From: an archaeon
GTDB taxonomy: Archaea; Micrarchaeota; Micrarchaeia; Norongarragalinales; UBA97
Reading direction: 5' to 3'
Length of the DNA stretch: 64,000 nt
Assembly: GCA_020057405.1 (NCBI GenBank)
Contig: JAGVFW010000003.1
Location: forward strand, 1-64,000
Shown one piece after another: positions 55,600 through 64,000 of this stretch. The number at the start of each line of letters is the position of its first letter. Position 1 is the stretch's first letter. Made by a program: the position numbers and the translations under genes. The notes beneath the pieces were generated by a model. It was not told where the DNA came from. It saw only the letters and a program-made list of their open reading frames with translations, and did not search any database.

Positions 55600-56066
55600 T
55601 TTCGCTTCACCTTGATGGAACCGACGTGGTCCTTGCCCTGGCGCAAGCCCTGGCCGGCATGTTTTGACAAATCATCGCCGTCCTTTGCGAGAATATATGC
55701 GTTCTTTGCGTGCTTGGCCGCACGGTCGACTGCCATTTCGGCAAGTTCCTTTGGGTCGTCGGACTCGATTTCGTGGATTGTGGCCTCAACAATGTGTTTG
55801 TTGGTCAAAAGCTTGGCCCATTGTATGCCCATTGACGCCTGGTTGGCGCACACTTCGTCGATTGGCGCCCCGCCAACCCAGCCTAGGGCGAGTGCTGCGT
55901 CGCATCCGCCGTCAAGCAGGCGCTTGCACTCAACTGCCAAGTCCTTGATGCCTGGCACGGTCTTGTGCTCAACGCGCGCGCCAAGTTTGCGAAGGACAGC
56001 AATTGCGGGCGAAGCCATGTCAACGCGTGAAAACGTCGTGTCCACTACGCCAATCCTAACGCTCAT
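55596..56066 (-). CDS. ribC: riboflavin synthase, archaeal type
   Basis: VRIGVVDTTFSRVDMASPAIAVLRKLG; VPGIKDLAVECKRLLDGGCDAALALGWVG. Confidence 0.93.
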   Translation of the reverse strand: MSVRIGVVDTTFSRVDMASPAIAVLRKLGARVEHKTVPGIKDLAVECKRLLDGGCDAALALGWVGGAPIDEVCANQASMGIQWAKLLTNKHIVEATIHEIESDDPKELAEMAVDRAAKHAKNAYILAKDGDDLSKHAGQGLRQGKDHVGSIKVKRK

Positions 56067-56123
56067 GGGTAAGTGAAGCCCTGCAAAGAATATAAGCGGT
56101 TACGCGAAAACGCGTAATTACTC

Positions 56124-57449
56124 TTAAGCGAGTAAGGCGAACTGGTTCTTTCCTGTGCCCGGCTTGGCGACTAAGTGCTCGCCTTCCTTCACAAGCTTGC
56201 CGCGGAGGAACACGGCGTTGATTTTGCCGTTTAAACGGGCACCGTCAAACGGGCTCCAGCCGCACTTGGTGTAGAGGCCGGAGTTTTCGATTAGCGTAGT
56301 GCCAGCCATGTCAACGAGGACGAAGTCGGCGTCAAATCCCGTCTCGACTGCGCCCTTGTGGCGCAGGCCAAACTTTCTGGCGGGGTTGTAGCAGCATAGC
56401 TCAACTACTTTCTCTAGCGTCAGCCGACCCGATAAAACTGCGTCAAGCAAAAGCGGCAGCGTTGTTTCCAAGCCGGGCACGCCGCTTGGCGCCTCCCAGT
56501 ACCCGCGCTCTTTTTCGGCGGGCAGGTGCGGGGCGTGGTCGCTTGCGATGAGGTCTATAGTGCCATCGGCAATGCCTTCCCATAGTGAACGCGAGTCTGC
56601 GGCGGAGCGCAGGGGCGGATTGACTTTTGCGAAGCTGCCCATTCGCTTGCAGGCCGACTCGTCAAGAAATAGGTGGTGCGGGGTCGCCTCGCAGCTGACG
56701 TTTACCCCTCGGGCTTTTGCCGCGCGGATGAGCTCAAGTTCAGAAGCCGTGCTGACATGGCAGACGTGCAGGTGGCAGCGTGCCTTTTCTGCAAGCGAGA
56801 GGCCAAGCTCAACCGCCTTTACCGCAGCTTCGGGCGGACGCACGCTGTTGTGCTCAGCTGCCGTTGCCGACGAGCCAAGCGACTCGCGGTACTTCTTCTC
56901 GGCTTCGCCTATGACGATTGCGTCTTCGGCGTGAATCATCACTGGCTTGGGGTAGGAAAAGTGCGCGGGCACGTCGCTTGAGGCAAGCGCTTCGGCCGAG
57001 GTCGTGCCGCCGATGAAAATCTTTTTTGCCGCCACTTGCGGGACGGCCTTAAGCGACTCTTCCTCGTTGCCGATGGCGGCGCCAAAGACGAGGCCGTAGT
57101 CGCACACTGCTTTTTCAGCTGCAATTGCCGCCTTCTGGTTGAGTGCCTCTAGTGAGGTGGTAGGCGGTGAAGTGTTCGGCATGTCAAAAACGGTTGTCAC
57201 GCCGCCCGCAAGCGCGGCTGTTGTGCCGGTGAGAAAGTCTTCCTTGGCAGTAAAGCCTGGGTCGCGAAGATGGCAGTGCACGTCAATGAGGCCGGGCAAG
57301 AGAAATGCGCCGCCGGCGTCGTATTCCTCCTCGCCGTTTGCCGGCATGGACGGGCCGATTTCCTCGATGATGCCGGACTCTTCTCCAAAGCGCACGCTTG
57401 AATCAAAAATTCCTTGTGGCGAGACGATGCGGCAGTTTCGCACTATCAT
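56124..57449 (-). CDS. pyrC: dihydroorotase
   Basis: LPGLIDVHCHLRDPGFTAKEDFLTGT; CEATPHHLFLDE; LIASDHAPH. Confidence 0.95.
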   Translation of the reverse strand: MIVRNCRIVSPQGIFDSSVRFGEESGIIEEIGPSMPANGEEEYDAGGAFLLPGLIDVHCHLRDPGFTAKEDFLTGTTAALAGGVTTVFDMPNTSPPTTSLEALNQKAAIAAEKAVCDYGLVFGAAIGNEEESLKAVPQVAAKKIFIGGTTSAEALASSDVPAHFSYPKPVMIHAEDAIVIGEAEKKYRESLGSSATAAEHNSVRPPEAAVKAVELGLSLAEKARCHLHVCHVSTASELELIRAAKARGVNVSCEATPHHLFLDESACKRMGSFAKVNPPLRSAADSRSLWEGIADGTIDLIASDHAPHLPAEKERGYWEAPSGVPGLETTLPLLLDAVLSGRLTLEKVVELCCYNPARKFGLRHKGAVETGFDADFVLVDMAGTTLIENSGLYTKCGWSPFDGARLNGKINAVFLRGKLVKEGEHLVAKPGTGKNQFALLA

Positions 57450-58117
57450 CGCGACGCCGCCTTCCGAAGTTCCTTGATTGCCGCTGCGGCATTTGGTGCG
57501 CAGAAGACTGCGGCGCCTGCGACAAAAGCCGTGACGCCTGCTTTTGCAAGTATCGGTGCGGTCTTGTCGTTAACTCCGCCGTCGGCCATGAAAAGGGCTT
57601 TGAGTTTTAGGGCGGTTGCGGCTTTTGCGATTTGGCGGAACTTGGGCATGACTTTTGGCATGAACGCTTGTCCGCTGTAGCCGGGCGCTACCGTCATCGG
57701 CAGGATGTAGTCGCACTCGGCCAAGAGGGCAGGTGTGATTTTTGAGGCGGGAGTGGCGGGAACGAGGGCGAGGCCGGCTCCGCAACCGTGCTTTTTGATG
57801 AGCTTGAGGGTCTGCACGATTTGCTTTTCGGTGCCGGCTTCGACGTGGATGCAAATGCTTGCGGCACCGGCTTTTGCGTAGTCTTTGATGACGAGCCACG
57901 GAGTGCGGATCATGAGGTGAACGTCAAGGGGCAACTGGACTGCTTTTGCAAGTAGTTTGACGGTTGGGACGCCGTAGTTTACTCGGGGGACAAACTTTCC
58001 GTCCATGACGTCAACGTGGAGAATGTCGGCGCCGGCTTTTTGGGCGCGCTTGGCTTCTGCGGCGAGCCGAGTTTGGTCGGCTGCCAGGATGCTTGGTGCA
58101 ATGATGACGCGCGTCAT
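57446..58117 (-). CDS. rpe: ribulose-phosphate 3-epimerase
   Basis: IAPSILAAD; ADILHVDVMDGKFVPRVNYG; DVHLMI; MTVAPGYSGQAF; DGGVND. Confidence 0.95.
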   Translation of the reverse strand: MTRVIIAPSILAADQTRLAAEAKRAQKAGADILHVDVMDGKFVPRVNYGVPTVKLLAKAVQLPLDVHLMIRTPWLVIKDYAKAGAASICIHVEAGTEKQIVQTLKLIKKHGCGAGLALVPATPASKITPALLAECDYILPMTVAPGYSGQAFMPKVMPKFRQIAKAATALKLKALFMADGGVNDKTAPILAKAGVTAFVAGAAVFCAPNAAAAIKELRKAASR

Positions 58118-58129
58118 GCCGGGTTCACC

Positions 58130-58699
58130 TTAGTGGGGCTCGCGGCGAGAGTCCTCGCCTGCCTCGTGGCGTTTTTTGACTGCCTTGAAAACTTTCTCGA
58201 CAAGCACCTCGGGTGACGAGTCGTGAAGCACGAGTGCTTTAGTCGGCCGGTCTGCCCGTCTGGAAACTGCGGGAAAGAGCTCGGTGACGCCTCCAAGGCC
58301 GGCGAGGAGGCCGATGACCTTGTTTTCGTCAAAGGCGATTGTCAGCTCGTTTAGCGTGCCCATGCCACCGTGGAGGGAAATGACCGCGTCGCTTGCGCGC
58401 ACGAGGAGAAGGTTTCTGCCCTTGAAGCCAAAGCCGGTCGTTGAGATGAAGTCGTGGTTCTTGTATGGATACTTTTTGCGCCTGTGTTCGGTGATGCTGC
58501 TAACGGGAGAGAATCCCACTACGGTGCCGCCCGCCTGCTTGGCGGCCTTTGCGGCTTCTTCAGGCAATCCGGGGCACGCGCCGTTGACGAGCACGCAACC
58601 GGTCTTGGCAATCTCACGGCCAACGGCCCTTGCCTTTCTGACCTCGTCGGCTGAAAAGCGGCTTGCGGCCGAGCCGATGACGCCAATGCAGTGTTTCAT
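58130..58699 (-). CDS. TIGR00725/LOG-like Rossmann-fold protein
   Basis: IGVIGSAA; VLVNGACPGLPEEAAKAAKQAGG; SLHGGMGTLNE; start chosen at MKHCIG. Confidence 0.85.
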   Translation of the reverse strand: MKHCIGVIGSAASRFSADEVRKARAVGREIAKTGCVLVNGACPGLPEEAAKAAKQAGGTVVGFSPVSSITEHRRKKYPYKNHDFISTTGFGFKGRNLLLVRASDAVISLHGGMGTLNELTIAFDENKVIGLLAGLGGVTELFPAVSRRADRPTKALVLHDSSPEVLVEKVFKAVKKRHEAGEDSRREPH

Positions 58700-58730
58700 A
58701 AGTAAATGCATGTAGGGGAGTGCAAGCTTT

Positions 58731-59462
58731 TTATGGTGTTGCCGCAAGCAGTTTTTCGCACAACGATTTTGCGGCTTCGCGCATCAGCTCTTCCCCGCCG
58801 GCGTTGTAGATGGCTCGGCCGACAATCGGGTGGAAGCGTTTGCCTGCCGCCTTGGCACCCTCGCTTATGTCGCCGCCTTGTGCGACAAAGCCGGGTGAGT
58901 AGAATGCGAAGTCGGCGCCAAGGGATTTCTCAAGCTCCTGCCGGTATTGGGTAATCTTTTCCGGCTTGGTACCCGGGACGACGAAGTCGCGAACGCCCAT
59001 GCGCGCTGCAAGCGACAGGATGCGTGAGGGAGAATCGTTTGAGAGGTAGCCGCCGTCAGACTGGAGGAATCGCTCGTGAGTCATTTCGCCGGCGACGATG
59101 ACTGAAAGGCCGGCGTCCTGCACTGCCTGCGTCCAGGCGACTTGCGTTGCCGGTCCGGACATTGGGACGAGGATGATTGAGTCGACGCCGGCCTCAGCGC
59201 AGGCGGCAACAAAAGGCGCGCCCGTGTCGGGAATGTCGGTGCCGGCTTTTTGGTGGTCGTAGATGATTGGCTTGTCGCAAAGTGCGCGGATTTCCTTGAC
59301 GACCGAAGGCAGGCCATAGCGGAGCGCGAGTGTGAAGCCCAGCTTGTAGGCGCCGATTCCTTCCAGGTCGGCAGTCGCCTTTACTAGGGCGCGCAGGTGG
59401 TCGAGGGTCGCCACGTCACAGGCGGGCACGATGCTTTTGTCTGCGGCGATGATGCGTTTCAT
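58731..59462 (-). CDS. pyrF: orotidine 5'-phosphate decarboxylase
   Basis: IVPACDVATLDHL; PIIYDHQKAGTDIPDTG; VGRAIYNA. Confidence 0.93.
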   Translation of the reverse strand: MKRIIAADKSIVPACDVATLDHLRALVKATADLEGIGAYKLGFTLALRYGLPSVVKEIRALCDKPIIYDHQKAGTDIPDTGAPFVAACAEAGVDSIILVPMSGPATQVAWTQAVQDAGLSVIVAGEMTHERFLQSDGGYLSNDSPSRILSLAARMGVRDFVVPGTKPEKITQYRQELEKSLGADFAFYSPGFVAQGGDISEGAKAAGKRFHPIVGRAIYNAGGEELMREAAKSLCEKLLAATP

Positions 59463-60196
59463 TCCGATAGCCTCACTGCGCCGTACTTAACATAGTATTC
59501 AATCCACGCGCGCTTGATTTGCGGCTCTAGGTCGTCCTTGACGGCTGAGAAGATGTCCTGCATGGTAAGGACTGAAACGGATTTGATGCCGAGCTCGGAT
59601 TCAAACGCCTGCACTGCGCTCTTGTCGCCCACAATGGTTGCGTCGCCCATGAGCTCTTGCCGGTCAACCGCTAAGACAAGGCCGGCGAGCTTGAAGTCGG
59701 GCAGGGCTTTAAGCCGTTCGAGCGCGTCGTACTTGGCCTTGCCGGTGGTGATTACGTCGTCGACTAGGAGGATGCTTGAGCCCGCAGTCCACGAACCTGC
59801 ACCAGTGATTACCTGGTCGGCGGCTAGGTCGCCGTAGTTTTTCGCCTCCTTGCGGTCGTAGAGGAGCGAGGTGTTCTTGCCGTAAAGCTCGAATAGTCCT
59901 TCGCAGGAGAGTGCCGCAAGCGTTATGCCCTTGTAGGCCGGGCCGAAGATGAATGTGAAGTCCTTGAGTACTCCGGCGCGCACGCCCTGGGCGATTGCGG
60001 TTGCGTAGGCGCGCTTGAGGGCCGACTGCGACTCGCCGTCACAGAGGGCGCCGATGTTGATGAAGTTGGGGCTCTTGCGACCGCTTTTGAATGTGAAGAA
60101 GCTTTTTTCATCGGACGCGATTTTGAGGGCTTTTTTTGTAAGGAGGAGTTCTAGAAACTCTTTTTTGGCCGCTGCGAAGTCGGGCGATAGTTCCAT
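59459..60196 (-). CDS. pyrE: orotate phosphoribosyltransferase
   Basis: FGPAYKGITLA; ILLVDDVITTGKAKYDALE. Confidence 0.95.
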   Translation of the reverse strand: MELSPDFAAAKKEFLELLLTKKALKIASDEKSFFTFKSGRKSPNFINIGALCDGESQSALKRAYATAIAQGVRAGVLKDFTFIFGPAYKGITLAALSCEGLFELYGKNTSLLYDRKEAKNYGDLAADQVITGAGSWTAGSSILLVDDVITTGKAKYDALERLKALPDFKLAGLVLAVDRQELMGDATIVGDKSAVQAFESELGIKSVSVLTMQDIFSAVKDDLEPQIKRAWIEYYVKYGAVRLSE

Positions 60197-60201
60197 TTCA
60201 A

Positions 60202-61185
60202 TCAGAGGGTCTTTTGGCCTTGGCTGTTGCGTTTGAAGAAGAGCTCGCTCACGCTGCGGTTCTCGTGGATGCGGATAATCGCCTCGCTTAGAAGCGGGGC
60301 GAGTGATACTTGCGTGACGTTTTTGGGCGCACCGGGCCGTAGGAGGATGCTGTTGGTGACGATGAGCTCCTTTACGCCGCTTGCGGCGATGTTCTCAAAT
60401 GCCTTGCCGCTAAAGACCGCGTGGCTTGCGCAGGCGAACACTTGCTTTGCGCCCTTTGCGTGAAGCGACTTGACTGCGGGCAGAAGCGTGCTTGCGGTGT
60501 CGACCATGTCGTCGGCGATGATGCAGGTCTTGCCGCTCACTTCGCCGATGACGTGGATGATTTCGCTCGCGTTGGGCTCCGGCCGCCGCTTGTCAAGGAC
60601 GGTTAGGGGAACGTCGAGGAGGCGGGCGAGGTTTCGCGCGCGCTTGACGCCGCCCACGTCAGGGCTGACGATGACGGCGTTTTTCAGTTCCTTGCCGAGT
60701 TTCTTCTTGAAGTGCTCCGCGAACATCCAAATCGCGCTTAAGTCGTCGATTGGCACGCGGAAGAAGCCCTCGATGCCGCTTGAGTGCAAATCAACGCACA
60801 CTACAGCATCGGCGCCCGCGTTCTCGATGATGCTGGCGACGAGCGCCGCACTGATTGGGCTGCGGCCAATGAGCCTATCTTGCCTTGCGTATCCGTAATA
60901 GGGGATGACTGCGATGACGCGGTGGGCGCTTGCCCGCCTTGCCGCGTCGATGAGAAGCGCCAGTTCCATGAAGTTGTCGTTGACTGGAGCTGACGTGGGT
61001 TGGATGACGAAAACGTCCTTGCCGCGCACGCTCTCGCCGATGAGGACATTGTACTCGCCGTCGGAAAACTTCTTGACTTCAACGGTAGTGAGTTTGGCGC
61101 CAAGCTGTGCTGCAATCTCGTTGGCTAATGGAAGATTCGCCGTTCCAGCAAGTAGTTTTAGTTCTGAAGCTGCCGTTAAGCCCAC
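60202..61185 (-). CDS. prs: ribose-phosphate pyrophosphokinase
   Basis: KFSDGEYNVLIGESVRGKDVFVIQPTSAPVNDN; IPYYGYARQDR; CIIADDMVDTASTLLPAV. Confidence 0.96.
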   Translation of the reverse strand: MGLTAASELKLLAGTANLPLANEIAAQLGAKLTTVEVKKFSDGEYNVLIGESVRGKDVFVIQPTSAPVNDNFMELALLIDAARRASAHRVIAVIPYYGYARQDRLIGRSPISAALVASIIENAGADAVVCVDLHSSGIEGFFRVPIDDLSAIWMFAEHFKKKLGKELKNAVIVSPDVGGVKRARNLARLLDVPLTVLDKRRPEPNASEIIHVIGEVSGKTCIIADDMVDTASTLLPAVKSLHAKGAKQVFACASHAVFSGKAFENIAASGVKELIVTNSILLRPGAPKNVTQVSLAPLLSEAIIRIHENRSVSELFFKRNSQGQKTL

Positions 61186-61244
61186 CTAAGAGCATTAGCC
61201 GGAAACTGGTTTAAATATCCGCGTTGCCTGCTTGGCACGCTACC

Positions 61245-63026
61245 TTAAAGCACGGTGACGCTTTTGGCGAGGTTCCGCGGCTTGTCGGGGGAGATGCCAC
61301 GCTCTTTTGCGGTGTAGTAGGCAAGAAGCTGCAGCGGCACGACGCTTAGGAGGGGGTAGAAGAGTTCGCTTGCCTTTGGCACGCGCAGGAAGGCGTCGTA
61401 GGCGGGGTCCGGCTCGTCGCTGACGCCGATGACAAAAGCCCCGCGCGCCTTTGTCTCAACCGCGTTTGCTAGCGTCTCTGAGCGCGTGATGTCGCTCGGG
61501 TTGATGACGATTACTGGCGTCTCCTTTTCGATTAGTGCGATTGTGCCGTGCTTGAGCTCGCCTGCAGGCATGCCCTCGGCGTGAAGGTAGGAAACTTCCT
61601 TGATTTTGAGGGCGCCTTCTAGTGCGGTTGCAAAGTTGATGCCGCGGGCGATGTAGTAGGCGTCGTGCTTTTTCGCGAGCCACTTCGAGAGTTCCCGCGC
61701 TTTCTCGTCGTTCTCGTCAATGCACTTCTTTACGAGGAGAGGCATTTGGGAAAGCAGTTGCTTGCCTTCTGCAAGCCTGCCGGCCGCTGCAAACGAGAGG
61801 AGCATGCCCACGACGACCTGGTTGACAAATGCCTTTGTCGAGGCGACCGCGATTTCTGGCCCCGCGTTGATGTAGAGGCGTTTGTCGCTCATGCGGTCAA
61901 GTGTGCTGCCCACGACATTCACGAGGGAATAGATTTTCGCGCCCTTCGCTTTCGCCTTCTTCGCTGGCACGACGACATCAGCCGTCTCGCCGCTTTGGCT
62001 GATTGCGAAAATTATGGTGTCCTTCCCCGCCCGGTCGGCAAAGTAAGTGTACTCACTTGCCATCATCACTTCGGCGTGCTTGCCTGCAACCGAGTCAAGG
62101 GCGTAGCGGGTAATCAGGCCGGCGTGGCGGGCGGTGCCCATTGCTATGATGATGACGTTTCGCGCAAGCATCAGGTCGTCTGCGAAATCCTGGACTGCAG
62201 CGTCGTCCTGGCGTAGCGCGTCGGCGACTGCTAGGGGCTGTTCCATGATTTCCTTTAGCATAAAGTCCGCGTAGCCGCCCTTTTGCGCCTGCTCGGCGCT
62301 CCAGTCAACGGTAGTGGGCTTCTTGTCAACGGCAGTGCCGTCGGAAACCTTGAGCACCTGCACCGCGCCTGCAGTCAGGACGGCGATTTCCCCGTCGTCA
62401 AGAAATATGAGGTCGCGGGTGTGTGAGAGGACCGGGGTGGCGTCGCTTGCGGCAATTGCAAATCCTTCGCCAATTGCTGCAATAAGGGGGCTTTCGTTGC
62501 GGACTGCGATGAGTTTTTTCTCGCTTGAGCGGCCTACGAGGAGGGCATAGCTGCCGTGCATCCTTTTTACTGCAAGGCGAACTGCCTCCTCAAGCGTCAC
62601 CCCTTTTGCAAGCTCGTCCTCAATTAAGTGCGCGGCCACTTCGCTGTCGGTATCCGAGCGAAACTCGTGGGTCACGGCTAGGCCGCGCTTTAGTTCCAAG
62701 TAGTTTTCGATGATGCCGTTGTGAACAACTACGAGGTCATTGTCGCAATCAGAATGCGGATGCGCGTTCTCCTGCGTCACTGCGCCGGTTGTTGCCCAGC
62801 GGCAGTGCGCCATGCCGAACTCGCCGTCAAGCTCGCCCCAGTCCTGCGCGGCGCTGACGTCACCGACCATGCCGACTTCCTTTCGGAGTTCAAGTTTTCC
62901 GTCGTTGGCGACGGCTATGCCGCACGAGTCGTAGCCGCGGTATTCGAGTTTTGCGAGGCCCTCGCGCAGGTGGCTTCCCATCGTTCCCTTGGGAAAGTCG
63001 CCGACGATGCCGATGATTCCGCACAT
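61245..63026 (-). CDS. glmS: glutamine--fructose-6-phosphate aminotransferase
   Basis: MCGIIGIVGD N-terminal nucleophile Cys; two SIS domains; C-terminal KPRNLAKSVTV. Confidence 0.96.
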   Translation of the reverse strand: MCGIIGIVGDFPKGTMGSHLREGLAKLEYRGYDSCGIAVANDGKLELRKEVGMVGDVSAAQDWGELDGEFGMAHCRWATTGAVTQENAHPHSDCDNDLVVVHNGIIENYLELKRGLAVTHEFRSDTDSEVAAHLIEDELAKGVTLEEAVRLAVKRMHGSYALLVGRSSEKKLIAVRNESPLIAAIGEGFAIAASDATPVLSHTRDLIFLDDGEIAVLTAGAVQVLKVSDGTAVDKKPTTVDWSAEQAQKGGYADFMLKEIMEQPLAVADALRQDDAAVQDFADDLMLARNVIIIAMGTARHAGLITRYALDSVAGKHAEVMMASEYTYFADRAGKDTIIFAISQSGETADVVVPAKKAKAKGAKIYSLVNVVGSTLDRMSDKRLYINAGPEIAVASTKAFVNQVVVGMLLSFAAAGRLAEGKQLLSQMPLLVKKCIDENDEKARELSKWLAKKHDAYYIARGINFATALEGALKIKEVSYLHAEGMPAGELKHGTIALIEKETPVIVINPSDITRSETLANAVETKARGAFVIGVSDEPDPAYDAFLRVPKASELFYPLLSVVPLQLLAYYTAKERGISPDKPRNLAKSVTVL

Positions 63027-63247
63027 AACAAAACACCTAGTTTGATGCCAAAGGGGCGGGAGCCTTACGAGCCAGCAAGGCCTTCCCACACCCACCTGTG
63101 CGCACGGGGTGATCCGTTTGCACTATTCTTTTTGCCTCCGGGCGGTATTAAAGCCCGCTAAAGCTTTTTTCCCACAACCGCAACCTTTTTTAACAAAATT
63201 GATAGTATAGTTATCAAATTATTCATTGCATTATCAAGTTGGTCAAC

Positions 63248-64000
63248 ATGGCTGGTTCGCAGGGACTCCTCCTCCGTGACGGGAAAGCGCTCTCTGCATC
63301 AATAGTCGGCGAAAAGGCGCTCGCCGTTCTAAGCGAGGACCGCCTGCGCATCCTGCGGGCACTCGCCGAGGAGCCCAAGTATCCCACCCAGGTGGCGCGC
63401 GAGTTGCGGATGCAGGTGCAGACGGTCTACTACCACATGCGCCTGCTTGAGGAAAATGAACTGGTTCAGTTTGTCGAGCACGAGGAAAAGGGGGGCGCTA
63501 CTGCAAAGAAGTTCGCCGCAGCTGGTGACGCGCTTGCCGTCGTCGTAAACGAACGCAACTGGAAGCCGTACTCGGCGGGAAAGCTCGCAAAGCCGCCCGC
63601 GTTCCTTGAACACTTCGTCTCGGGTGGTCACCTAGACGCCAAGATGGTGCTCGGTTCGCCCGACGCTCACGGAAAATACCGCGCACGCGGGAGCGAACTG
63701 TGCGCTGCCGAGTTGGCAATGTTTTTGGGCAACTACGCGACATTCTCTTATCCACTCTACTACCTCGACACCGAGATTACGGAAAAAGCCAAACGCGGCA
63801 ACTTAATCGTCATCGGCGGGCCCAAAGTCAACACGCTTGCCGCAGAACTTAACCCGCACCTGCGAGTGCAGTTTGACGAGCGCTCCTTCGCCATCCGCTC
63901 GCAAGTTAGCGGCAAGACCTACGAGGAGAACGTCGGGGTCATCGAAATCACGGAAAATCCGTTCCACCGCGGGAAGAAAATCATTATTTTGGCCGGCATG
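63248..64000 (+). CDS. winged-HTH regulator with C-terminal S-layer/Rossmann-like segment, truncated by window end
   Basis: Own translation: LSEDRLRILRALAEEPKYPTQVARELRMQVQTVYYHMRLLEENELV ... KRGNLIVIGGPKVNTLAAEL; open to the window edge. Confidence 0.8.
   Translation, partial: MAGSQGLLLRDGKALSASIVGEKALAVLSEDRLRILRALAEEPKYPTQVARELRMQVQTVYYHMRLLEENELVQFVEHEEKGGATAKKFAAAGDALAVVVNERNWKPYSAGKLAKPPAFLEHFVSGGHLDAKMVLGSPDAHGKYRARGSELCAAELAMFLGNYATFSYPLYYLDTEITEKAKRGNLIVIGGPKVNTLAAELNPHLRVQFDERSFAIRSQVSGKTYEENVGVIEITENPFHRGKKIIILAGM

Overview
This 64 kb window comes from an archaeal genome. Supporting features include the archaeal L11-L1-L10(P0)-P1 ribosomal block, PCNA, membrane LonB, RpoL, Csl4, archaeal RibC/RibK, FtsZ plus SepF, and BHB-type tRNA introns. 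The size and content look DPANN-like (Diapherotrites/Micrarchaeota-type), but that placement is inference. Most of the window is dense housekeeping: tRNA synthetases, cell division, and UMP, riboflavin and PRPP biosynthesis. An accessory envelope-type island lies at about 47.2-52.9 kb. The strongest unusual observations are: (1) a triosephosphate isomerase at 21989-22789(-) whose beta1-alpha1-beta2-alpha2 segment, including the catalytic N-x-K, is at the C terminus, i.e. an apparent natural circular permutation; (2) a tRNA-Arg(CCU) at 33797-33920 with two introns (32 nt at 29/30 and 17 nt at 37/38), each with a perfect bulge-helix-bulge, overlapped by the 3' end of a LAGLIDADG endonuclease ORF; (3) a membrane-anchored M23 peptidase plus SLT transglycosylase fusion, although archaea have no murein; (4) an all-plus-strand island with a DUF3494 ice-binding-like protein, DUF4382 lipoprotein, several microproteins, BofA-like protein and cupredoxin, preceded by a 19-bp tandem repeat array. 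All calls come from reading motifs; no searches were run.
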